Below, in pieces: positions 33,936-44,700 of a stretch of DNA of 64,000 nt (positions are counted from its first letter, which is position 1; each line of letters begins with the position of its first letter). Made by a program: the position numbers and the translations under genes. The stretch is from assembly GCA_029747015.1 (NCBI GenBank), contig JAKOGI010000368.1, positions 231,501 through 295,500 of the forward strand. Reading direction: 5' to 3'. Source of the stretch: Carnegiea gigantea. Taxonomy: Eukaryota > Streptophyta > Magnoliopsida > Caryophyllales > Cactaceae. The notes under the pieces were generated by a model. That model searched no databases and was not told where the DNA came from. It worked only from the letters and a program-made list of their open reading frames with translations.

Positions 33936-36069
33936 ATAAATGATTATGGGATTAACTGCCAACAACAAAAATCTTTTTTAGGAATGATTTGAGGTCCGGA
34001 TATCACACCTAAATAATGCAACCACAGTTTATCTTTTGCAAGAATGCCCTTTTATAGCAATTATTGTAATTGTTTGCTTGTCTCATCTTCAAAACCTGAT
34101 ACTCTCCAATATTGTTTAATCTTCCTTGCATTTCAACCCAATATTTCCTATTAGCATGATCTTCCATGTCTTTGCAAGCCCATTATTAAATGTGCAATAT
34201 ATTTTTGTTCGACCTTATACAATTGTCAACATTCCAGTGTTGTCGACCTTCACCATCTTTATTTCATGATCATGAGTTGTAGTTCATTTCATTGACAGCC
34301 GATTCATACACCTACCTTATATCTCATTTATTCATAATGATAAGCTCGTATAACTTGTTTTGAATTTAACATGTAATTCAACTCTCATTGGTGTGGGTGA
34401 TTGTGGTTGTCATAATCCCCTTACTCTCCTTATTTTGAACTTCAACTCCCACACATATATCTTACATGCTTACAAGTAAACTCCAACTTTTCTGTTCAAT
34501 CTTATTGCTGGACTTGAATTGGTTTATATAAGTAAAGGCACATTTCTAATGTCACTTGTTCAATCTATTTACTTATTCATTGGAACTTTGTTCATCCAAT
34601 CTATTGATCTATCCATTGCACTTAACCGGTTCAATCCATTGATCTATTTATTGCACTTGCAATTCTCACACCTATGTCTTATATCCTCATAAGTAAACTT
34701 CAGTAATGCTTATTTAATCTTATTGTCGTACTTGATTTGGCTCCATATGAGCAAAGGCATGCTCCCACTATAGCCTATTCAATCCATTTATCTATTCATT
34801 AGACCTTGCTTGTTCAAGTTATTTATTTATCCATTATACCGTCTTCATCCAATCTAATTTTCTATTTATTGTATTTTGTTTGGCCACTCCCTTGTTTGCA
34901 TTTATCCTGTCAATGGTATCTAGAAACTCACCCTGTTGGAACTCCGTTACTGGCCATCTTGTTTTTAAATCATCAGCTAAACTTGAAGGTAACCAGACCA
35001 TCTATCTTCTTCGATAACTATATATTGGATCCTTTATAATCAATATTTATAAACCATAATTCTTGTGGTATTATGGTTCAGAATTCTGGATACACTCATG
35101 GTTATCTTTATTCTAACTACCCCATGATAATCTCTCATTTATTAGCCTTTTTTAGTCTCATTGTTAATTTCTTTTGTATGCAATTAATTTCTTTTGTATG
35201 CAATGATTCACTTAGCTAAAAATCCCATCGCTCTCACCCTTAATCACGGTCATTTCATCACCCATTATCAACCGGGAGCAGATCCTTGAGTAGTCTGATG
35301 AGGGGAGATCATGTGATACATTAAGAATATCATATGATAACTTTTTGATAAGGGCATAGTCTCAAACACTGTCTAATTATATTTGAGTAAGTTAGAAGAA
35401 ACATTGAGTATAGGGTCAGAACTAACCCAAGCAAGCATCAAGAGGGAAAAATTCAGGTACATGTTGAGGTGATACAAGGTCAACAACAAAGTTGTGTTGG
35501 TAAAACAAGAAAACAACCAAAGCCTCAGATGGTTTATAGAGTATTTCAAAAGGCTTTTCTAGTCAAAGATAGTGAAAGACCGACTATCCAAGGATAATTA
35601 GGAACTAGTTACATTAGGCCTTATGATTTATTGAAAGGTTAGATCTTGTAACTTGTTGATTGCATATGCCTGTTAAACCCGGACATGTACTTAACGTGTT
35701 TTATAACTCATAATAGTATTAGAGTACTTATCAGGGTATACAACAGTTTTCATTAGTGGATAAGGTGATGAAGTAGTAGTGAGCACCTCCTCACTAGTAA
35801 CAAGTTCTTTTCTTTAGAAGAGAATACCCATTTTGAACCCAGTAATTGAATTCATTGAAACTAGTGTGTGAGAAGTATCCGGATTTGATACTGAAACACG
35901 GGATTAAGTAGTTATATAATGCGCAGACACCTTTAATCTCATAGCTTGTTGACTAGATCTGCCTATATAACTCAAACACGTGCATAGCATGTTTCTTACC
36001 TTATAACTCAGGCAGTATATTTCAGATCCTAACCATGCTCTCTTAACTAGGCCCATTGCGATCATTGAG

Positions 36070-36245
36070 GGTCTCGCATTTGAAGAGCACCCAGTTCAGA
36101 TATTAGATCACAGGAATAAGTAGCTACGGATCAAGCAAATACCTTTAATCAAAGCACATTGGCAAATCATACCTCCTCAAAATCCAGTTCGGGAGATCGA
36201 GGATGAGATGCAAACCAAGTACGCACATCTATTTAAGATAAACTT
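36070..36245 (+). pseudogene. Gypsy integrase C-terminal/chromodomain fragment
   Basis: The plus strand reads EEHPVQILDHRNK, a stop, then LRIKQIPLIKAHW and EIEDEMQTKYAHLFK. The order E-x-P-x-x-I-L-D, R-x-K-x-I-x-x-V-K-V-x-W and E-x-E-D-x-M-x-x-x-Y-P-x-L-F matches the chromodomain-type tail of plant chromovirus integrases, which guides insertion to heterochromatin. One stop codon interrupts it. The PPT follows about 45 bp later. Confidence 0.72.
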
Positions 36246-36290
36246 GCATGTTTTGGCAAAGTTCGTAAGTTTCGAGGACGAAACTCTTTA

Positions 36291-36300
36291 AGGGAGGAAG
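36291..36300 (+). other. Polypurine tract
   Basis: AGGGAGGAAG followed by AC and the 3-prime LTR start (TATAATAG, a mutated TGTAATAG). It primes plus-strand DNA synthesis in LTR elements. Confidence 0.75.
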
Positions 36301-36302
36301 AC

Positions 36303-39149
36303 TATAATAGCCCGACCCTAACTCATATTTATTTACTTAATTAAGTCATGTTATTAATTTTTCATATTTATTTATCTCATTTAATCATCCCAATTGGGAG
36401 AATTCATTTTGGGCCTCACTTGGCAATTCGAATTTTAATTATCGTAAAATTTCGGGTGAATCGATAGTACCCCCTGATAAATATGATTTAAACGGTTAAA
36501 TAATTTTTCATAGCATCACAAAAATTTAATTTCAAGCTATGAAAAATTTTAATCGCATTAAGCATAATTTTCTTTCGGGCCCAAACTCATTTCGGTCAAA
36601 TTTCGGCCCAACAAGCTTTACTTTATTTTACTTAGCTAATCACCATGAGATGTGCCTAATTATCATTGGTCTAAGGTTACTCTTGGTGGATATAAACTCA
36701 ACCAAGTAAATTTAGATCATTTTTCACCAAGTAAACTATCAAAATATCAACACTCTCTCTCTTCCTATTCATCCATTCCCATGGCCTGCTGCTGCCACCA
36801 CCTACTGCCACCACCTGCTGTTGCCGGCGGCCATCATCAGCCACCAGCCACCATCCCATCAACCACCAGCCATCACCTACAGCTCTCACAAACACCAAAT
36901 GTCACCTCCATCTCTCAAAATTCAAGCTTAAAGTGAGGTAAATCCTAACCTAATCATGTTTAACTTCGGATTTTTATGTTTGATTGATTATGGATCATGT
37001 TATCTTGATATAAATGAGTGTTATTTTGATGTTTTACTAGTTAGTTAAGCTTGAAAGCATGCAAGGGTTGAGGTTGTTCATGATCATGCAAGCTTAAGTT
37101 GAAATGATGGATTTGGATTGTTTTTTTTGTGTTTGATTTTATAGTCTTTAATCCTATTGATGGTCATGATGATGTTTATGTTTGTTTTGGATGAGTTAAA
37201 GGTGAATTTAAGTTGGTCATAAGCTAGGGTTTTAATGATTATTCATGGTTTAGCTTACTCTTGGATTAGGCATGTTATTTGTATGAACCTTGGTGCAAAA
37301 TGAATCTTGGATGATTATGAAGTAAAAAAATTATGGATTATGGCTGTCTCAAGTGATTTTAAGGGTCACTCCATGGTTTGGTAATTCAACAAGTGATTTT
37401 AGAGGGTAATTATGTAAAAAAGGAGGATAATAAAGTAGGTAGCAAGCTGTGAAGGGCCCGAAAATAGAGGTTTGTTCCGGGAAACACTGGTAATGCGTGG
37501 CTTGTCAAATAGTTATGACTTTTGGTGGGGAACTAGATCAATGAGTTATGTTTCAAATGGCTTTTGCATCACCTTAATCCGAATTCTGTGGAAAAAGTTA
37601 TGGCCGTTTTACTTCGACTACGCAGACCAGACCAAAACTGTGCAAGGTGATGTTTTAGCTCAATTTTGGGGTTTGTGTGGTGGTGGTTGTGTTATAGGCT
37701 GTAAATGACAGTGTTGCGAGACTTCTTGATCATTTCATATGGGGGTTTTATAGCTCAATTGGAGGTTGGGGTGAAAGTTATAAATTTTTTAGGGTGGACC
37801 TTAAATCGGTAACAATTTTGATTACACTTAGAAGCTTATTTGGCTTGGAAAACTAAGCTGTATGGTATGTGCTACGAAATTGAAGAAGTGGGACGATTGA
37901 TAACTCAAGATCAGTATTTATTGGTTCAAACCAGTGTGTTTAAAGTTATTTTGAACCTACCACTAGTCCAATTACATTTAAACCTTTGTTATCCATCTCA
38001 GAAATATCAAAAACCCGTGATCAATTATAACCATCAAAATCTTTCTTTTATGATCTCAATTATTCTACCTTGATCAGTTTTACACCAACATTATTTCACT
38101 TTGAGTTAAATTACCCTAATTCATTTAGTTTTCAAATCATGTTGGCAGAACTTATCTTCTATTGAATTATTTGAGTTATGGATGCCTTTTAATGAATTTC
38201 TATTACAATCACAAATTATTAAAGTCAACGTTGTTTACTAATTACATATACCTATAATTATATTTCTTACATAGAAATCGGGGCCTAATCTATCGTTTCC
38301 CATTGTGCATAAGTATTGTCAAGTAAGATTGAATTTTAAAGATTTCAGGTACATTCATTGTCTGTATCTTTAGAAATCAACACGCATTTATCAAAATTAT
38401 AGTATTTTGGTAAGCATATCAATGAATCAGTTTAATTAGTGATTTATAACATAATTACTGAACCCATCAGTTATCAGTTACAGGGCATAACCCTTCAGTT
38501 ACCCGCGCGGCTTTAGGTCAGGTCCCAATCGACTTGGCAGGTGTACACCTATCTATAGATCGAACAGTTACAACGAGTTCACTGTCAGATAATAACTAGT
38601 AATGCAGTTTTACATTCATGTTATTTACTGTTTTAACTTAAAATGAATTACAAAGCGGCGCCCAACCAATTTATGCAGTGATCATTTAACAATACAGGAA
38701 TACATATACTGAGCTTTGACTCACAGTTCGAAATATTTTTATGTTTTGTTTTAGACAAACGCTCAGTGAATCGCCCTCATGCTAGCAAGTCAGCCGAAAA
38801 GCATACTAGCGAGTCAGCCGAAGAGAATAAGTAAGCAAGGAAAACTTGGATGAATCAATAGTGATATAGACCATGCATACTATGGAGTCGTATTCTGTAA
38901 TCTTCAGTGTATGAAAGTGTAAGCTTTGTGGTGAATTGTTTTACTGTAGTATATAAACCTTATGTTGGTTAATGAGTGAATGCATATGGTTGAAGTTATG
39001 CCTAACTATGTTATCTCCAGTATACTTGCAGCGAGCCTTGTCCTTTTGGGATGACGGTAATGCCTCAATCATTGGGTTTATCAGTTGCAATTGAGGGAAT
39101 TAGAATAATGATTGCAAACAATGAAACATGCTTAATAGGGGGCATTACA
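36303..39149 (+). repeat. 3-prime LTR (2.85 kb)
   Basis: Starts TATAATAGCCCGACCC and ends GGGGGCATTACA. It corresponds to 28580-31360 throughout, including the Pro/His/Ser-rich frame (36652-36936). It is followed directly by the TSD TTTCT. Confidence 0.88.
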
Positions 39150-41000
39150 TTTCTGTAAACGTAAAAACATAATTTAATGACATGAACTATATTTGAGTTT
39201 CGACTTGAACATGTATGTCATTACAGATGAAATAAGTTAGCATGATTTTAAAATTATAATGCAAAAATTGCATTCATGTTTGAGTTTGAATCATATACGA
39301 AAACTCTCAACTTGTATGTGACGAATTATAATTCAAAAAGTGCATTCATGCTTTTAAAATTATAATACAAAAATTATTTCTTTATATATCAAGGGTTTAT
39401 TTATAAAATTTTTTGGTAATAATATATTGAAAATACTAATTTAAAATTGTTTAGTTAAAATAGTATTACATTTTAAGAGTTCGAGTCAATTTTGACAAAA
39501 ACAATTGGTTATTTTTTGTTTTAATTTGCTTATAGTAGGTAAAAATAATGTTAATATAAAAAACCACCTAAAGTGTAGAAAATTTTGCTAAAAAAATTTA
39601 TAGAGTTGAATTTTTTTTATTGTTGTTTAATTAACTTGTTTAAAGGTCTATTTTCACTAATTATGTTATTTTAATTTTATTTTCTCTCATCCAAAATGCT
39701 CATTGTAAAAAAAGAACAAATTTGTTTCAATTCTATTAAGAAATAATTTGTTTAGATGGTATCAAATTTGTTTCATAAATGTGACTAACATAATATACGT
39801 TATTTCACAAATTATACATTAAACATCAACAATTATGCATACATATCTAAAATTTATACTATATAACTTTTCAATAATTCAATAATTCCTGAGATATATC
39901 CTTATAGTTCTATACATTTTCTTACAACTTCGTACATCTTCTTATAGCTTCTTTAGAGTTCTTATAGCTCTTTACAGTTTTTTACAAGTTCTTATGCCCT
40001 TTTTTATTTTTTATTTATTTATTTTTTTTAAACAATTGAGAGTATTTAGCTTACAACTCCTTACATCTTTTTACATCTCCTTACATATTCTTAAATCTCC
40101 TTATATATTTTTTATAACATTCAACTTGTCATCTATTTTGTTCTCAAATTTATAGAAATATGTATATATTTTTTTATATACTCCAATATGCAAAATCTTA
40201 CAACTTTTTTATGAATATAATATTTATATAAATATAAAAATAGAATTTAATGATGTGAATTAATATTTGAGCTTTAACGTGAAGCATATATGCCATTATA
40301 GAGAAAATAAGTAAACATACTTTAAAATTATAATACAAAAATCGCATTTATGTTTGAGTTTCGATGTGAATTATGTATGAACATAGTCAAATTATAGGTA
40401 ACGAAAGCATTTCAGCTATTTCATTTATAAGTTTATCCATGACAACATGGTTGTTGTCATCGCACAATTGTTTATTAGATTGAATTTAATGGCCAAATAT
40501 TTAATTCAAATTGGATTTTATTTTTAGAGTTCTATTCAATTTTGTTGAGAAAATTTTTTTTTTAAAAAAATTTACTTATAGAGAGGTATAACTAATGTTA
40601 ATACCAAAAAATCACTTCAAGTGTGGAACATATTTGGTTCTACATATTTATCGGTTTAAATTTGTCTTATTGATATTTAATTGACTGGTTTAAATATTTA
40701 TTTTCATTAATTATGTTATTTCAATATCATTTTTTATTATCCAAAATGATAATTGTAGAAAAATAAATTTCTTCTGTAATGTTAAATATAATTTGTTTAG
40801 TGATGTTATAAAATTTATTTCATAAATATCAATAATACACATATTTTATTTTCATGAAATAATTTTTCATAATTTATATATTAAAGGCTAATAATTATGC
40901 ATATATATTTAAAAATTATATTATATAACTTTTTAATAAATTATCTTATAACATCTTATATCTTTTTATAATTTTTTATATTTTTTATATATCACATCTA
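39150..41000 (+). repeat. AT-rich tandem array, two units of about 1.07 kb
   Basis: The block starting at 39160 (ataatttaatgacatgaact, tgagtttcgacttgaa, aaaattataatgcaaaaatt) recurs at about 40243 (agaatttaatgatgtgaatt, tgagctttaacgtgaa, aaaattataatacaaaaatc). The two stay collinear for about 750 bp, to the aattatgcatacatat motif near 39835 and 40893. The unit end with repeated cttacat-ctt phrases is also seen at 28355-28579. No coding content; upstream neighbour of the SET gene. Confidence 0.7.
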
Positions 41001-41618
41001 CATCTTATTGTGAAAAAAACATGTGCCTTTAAATATTTTGTTACACCACATCTTAACGCAAAAAAGAACATGCGTGCATCGAACAACCCTTACACAGAAC
41101 ACAGGATTCTCCCGTTTTCTCTCTTCTACTCCTCCCTCAGTCACTCGCTGTCATAGTATCCCACTCTCAACTGCTCGACTGAAGTTCCGAGCTGTGGAGT
41201 CGATCGAGAATCCCGATTCACCGAGTCAATCTCCGGATTCTCAAGTAGGGCTTCTCTTCATCTTTAGTCTCTCTGTCTGTCTGTCTGCCTGTCTCTGTTC
41301 TCTGTGTATGTATGCGCTTTTCACTGTGCCATAGCTTCTTCATTTACTGGATTCTTCAATTGATTTGAGGAACAGTGCTTCAGTCCAGCGCCATAATCGC
41401 TTTAATGCAAGTTCGATGACCCTTTTTTTTTTCCTGATTTCCGGTAGTATCTTTACATTTCAAAATTTTTTGGGCATTTTCAGGATTTTTTGGGATGTAG
41501 TTGCAAGTTTTGATGTCACATGGGGCAGATTATTTGGAAATATTGCGGTTGTTTGGCCCTTTTTATGTGTAATTAGGAGTTTGGGAAAGGGAATTGAAGT
41601 ATGGATAACGGTTGGCAG
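41001..41618 (+). promoter_or_regulatory. Promoter/5-prime UTR region of the SET gene (approximate)
   Basis: Base composition changes sharply from AT-rich repeat to mixed, CT-rich sequence at about 41080. There is a CT-rich leader and a (TCTG)n tract at 41270-41300. A possible 5-prime UTR intron donor, CAA|GTAGGG, lies at 41245 with a candidate acceptor GGCAG at 41618 just before the chosen ATG. No TATA box or start site can be fixed by eye. Confidence 0.4.
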
Positions 41619-41714
41619 ATGAAATGTGGCCCGCCATTTCCGCTGTTGACTTCAATGCATGCTTCTTCGACGGCAGCAGCTACGCAGATTCCACTCCAGG
41701 AGCCCAGGAACCAG
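41619..41714 (+). CDS. SET gene exon 1 (candidate start)
   Basis: ATG at 41619 opens 32 codons (MKCGPPFPLLTSMHASS at the start) and ends exactly in phase 0 at CCAG|GTATTT. Exon 2 also begins in phase 0 with ATG-AAA-ATG, so translation could start at 43085 instead. The leader reads like a genuine N terminus, but this exon is the least certain. Confidence 0.6.
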
Positions 41715-44700
41715 GTATTTTAAGATTACGAGGCTGGGTTTGCTTTTTTCCGTGTATTTTCGCCTTTGCATGTTCTATACACTGCTTTGTAGTAGGTTTT
41801 TTTTTTTTTTTTGGGGGGGGGGGGGGAGGGGGGCGCTGCATTATACCAAGCTGCAAAGTAGATGTTTTTTACTAATTTCACGAATATGCTTCAGTTGCAA
41901 TAGGAAAATTAGGAGTAAAAATTGGCTGGATCAATCATAAATGATCTTGGAGAGAGTTGAGACTAGGCTTGAATCCCAAATTAATTATCTCACGTTGACT
42001 TTCTTTTTGTAAAAAAAAAGGTCAACTTGACCATTATGGTATTGTGTTCCCCTTTGAAAGGATAATTAATTGAGCTTTTGTTTTTTTTTGGGGGGGGGGT
42101 TGTTGTGGGGAAAGCGTCTGGAAGTTCCAATGAACTGTATGAAATCGAGGAAGAAAAGGTTGTAAAAATGGATAGGTTATGGTGACCTCTGCTTTCTATT
42201 TTGGACACAAGCAGCATCGACAAGTTAGAAAAACAATCTTGTTGCATGGAACCAGAAGCTCTTTTATTGATTGCAATGAAAAAGTTGGCTGTCACCTCTG
42301 CATTATATATTCTGTGCCTATGGAGTGTCTCATTTTATAGAAGCATGTCGACTGTTTCGGAAACCAAGTATTGGCCTGCGCTACGTGGCACTACATGGTA
42401 AATTGCACTAAATAAAACTGGCACCGAATTGGCTTATCCCCTGGGACCTGTTATAGTTTCCTGTGTCTTCATGTCTGTACTGGAGTGTCCTTGATGTTTG
42501 GACTTTGGAGTGCCTTTAGGAAAAGGTTGGTCTGGGAACTTTGGTTTTTACTGCAAGTTGGAGTTCATTTGGAAAGGGATTAATCACAATATGCCATATA
42601 TGAATTACTTTAGGAGGACTCAACTTTGCATGTTTTCTCCCCTTTGTGTACAATGCCATCAAGTAGCTACTGATCAAATGCAGAATGGAAAAGGCTGAAA
42701 TTCAGAATCACTCTGTTTTATTCTCAATATTGGTAGTTTGGTACTGTGGTCACATAACTTAGGATTCCCTGCTCATTGTTTTGTGGTCTTCGATCCCTCT
42801 CGATCGTTTTTGTAGTTGGGGAGAGGGAAGGAGTCTAAATCAATGGACATTAATGAACCATCATTGATGGACGTTGCACATGACACGGTCAATTCGACTC
42901 TAAATAGTCAATTTTGAGCAGACTAGTTGTGCTCACTACTAGTCTATAGAAGGTATGTTGGTCAGTTTTGTCATTGTTTAATCATATTGGTTCTTTTGAT
43001 TACATGTGATGTCTGCATGTCAGCTTGGTTCCCTGGTGCTGACCTTTGTAGCGACTGTTGATTTAGACATTTCTTATCTTGTAGATGAAAATGAACTTGG
43101 GTAACTGTGTTCTTCCCCACAGTGCGCAAGAACCAATGTTAATGTCTCCTGGAGTAAAATCAGCACCTACCTTCTCCTACATGTTGAATTTTGGTTCCAG
43201 CAAACCAGTTACTGCTGAAAGTGGGCATTCGTTCCTCTCTGTTGTATCTGTGGTACCTTCTATGTTTCAACATGACTTCCAGGAGCAGTCAACTGGGAAG
43301 TCTCCCAGTGGTAGCTATTATCCAACAAAATATTCTTTCTGTAATACTGGTACAATGCCAAATTGGCCGCTGTTGCAGAACAGTGGGAGCTTAATTCCAG
43401 GCAGACCAACACCTGCCTCAGATGTGCAGCCTACTTTTCCGTTTAGGCGTACTCCGATTACCAATAACCATAATATTCATGGCCAGCATAATGACCTTGA
43501 TGCTCTGAGGGCTGTAATGAGAACTGAAAATGGTAGCGGGTTAAGTTGCCGTCCTTCAAGGACTGCTGACGGTGAGGTGTGCCATGGTTCAATTGGCAAT
43601 TCTGCGCTGGAAGCATCTCCACGAGCAACCTCTTCTGTTCCTATGAATCAAACTTCAGTTAGAAGTGAATGCCCTCGTGTCTTTTGCATGAGTGCATGTG
43701 AGTGCTTTTTTCTTTCTCTGCTTTCCAGTTATATTGATGGTTGTCATGCTGAATTTCCCTCCACAATGGGTTGAAAAGGTGGGGATCTACTACTCAGCAA
43801 CACAGGTCTTCTTGGTATTCTCTGTTCATGTCATGGTTTGCACATGTCAGTATCAAACTTCTGTGAGGTAATCTTCATAATAAGCTGGCAATACCTGCTA
43901 TAGGTCTGGACTGATCAGTTTGTATTCCTTCCCGTTTCTCTTTCCATTCAGAGATTTGTGATGCACCTTTCTCATTCTAATGATTTGTCATATTCTGCAG
44001 CATTCAGGGTTGTCTGATGTTAATCCTGGGCATGCTGTGCGCATGGACAATGGAGAGTGCATTGCTCAGTGGCGTAAATTGTACCTCCAAAAATTTGGGG
44101 TAAGGCATAAATTGGATTCATTTGAAATGTATCCTTGAATTGTATTGTCACTTATGTGGTACTTGGTGATCAACTAGGACCTACAAGTATGCTTCTTCTT
44201 TCGAACTATTCGCAGTTTTCGGATACTGTTTGCCTTCTGGATTTTTCACCCAATTATCAAGTGACAGTGTTCTTGTCATGCTCAGCTTGGTAGCTGGTTG
44301 CTGCTACTCGTGAAGCAGATATGGTCACTGTTTTTGGGTTATTACCTCTGGTATATGTATGTCCGATGGAGTGTATTTTTCGCCTCCCCCCCCCCCCCCC
44401 GGGGGTGGCTTGGAGGAGGTTAAGTTGCTCGTGGATATGGACAACATTCAGCTTATCCATATTCATCAACTAATGCTGGGGTTGAGTGTTACTCTTATGA
44501 TTGAGCTTTAGCTGTTATTACCTTTATCGGATTTTTTGGCCCATTCCTATTGGAAATTCCAGGTTCTTCCTTCCCCTCCGATTATCTTTTCTCTAGGGGT
44601 AAATGACTGACTGAAGGGGAGACTTGTTTACAACACTTGACTACTTGCAGATAAGAGAATATTATTTTGATGTCTTATGTTTAAGGATATGAGTGTTTAC

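Larger units (their letters stand above)
31361..36302 (+). other. Internal region of the Gypsy element, mostly uncoding
   Basis: Starts 4 bp before the PBS. I could find no gag, protease or RNase H motif in 31380-33700 or 33940-36050. That sequence is AT-rich with only short frames (such as 32646-32906 and 34806-35039) and locally repetitive, for example the recurring tcaatcca-ttgatctatt-attgcact phrases at 34550-34850. Two short pol islands are listed separately. Either pol is badly decayed or other non-coding sequence has replaced most of it. Confidence 0.6.
28580..39149 (+). mobile_element. Gypsy (chromovirus-like) LTR retrotransposon, complete ends, dead
   Basis: A 10.57-kb element with a perfect TSD TTTCT (28575-28579 and 39150-39154), 5-prime LTR 28580-31360, PBS TGGTATCAGAGC (31365-31376), internal region to 36302, PPT AGGGAGGAAG (36291-36300) and 3-prime LTR 36303-39149. 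Pol traces are a reverse-transcriptase block near 33870 and an integrase/chromodomain C-terminal block near 36090-36240. The phrase TTCGAGGACGAAACTC just before the PPT is typical of plant chromoviruses of the Del/Tekay type. No intact ORF remains. It inserted into an AT-rich tandem array. Confidence 0.9.

Noticed and set aside
41612..41875. Frame starting MADEMWPAISAVDF near the SET gene start
   Set aside because: Its start is a TTG, and it is out of phase with the donor at 41714. The ATG at 41619 ends in phase 0 and joins exon 2 cleanly.
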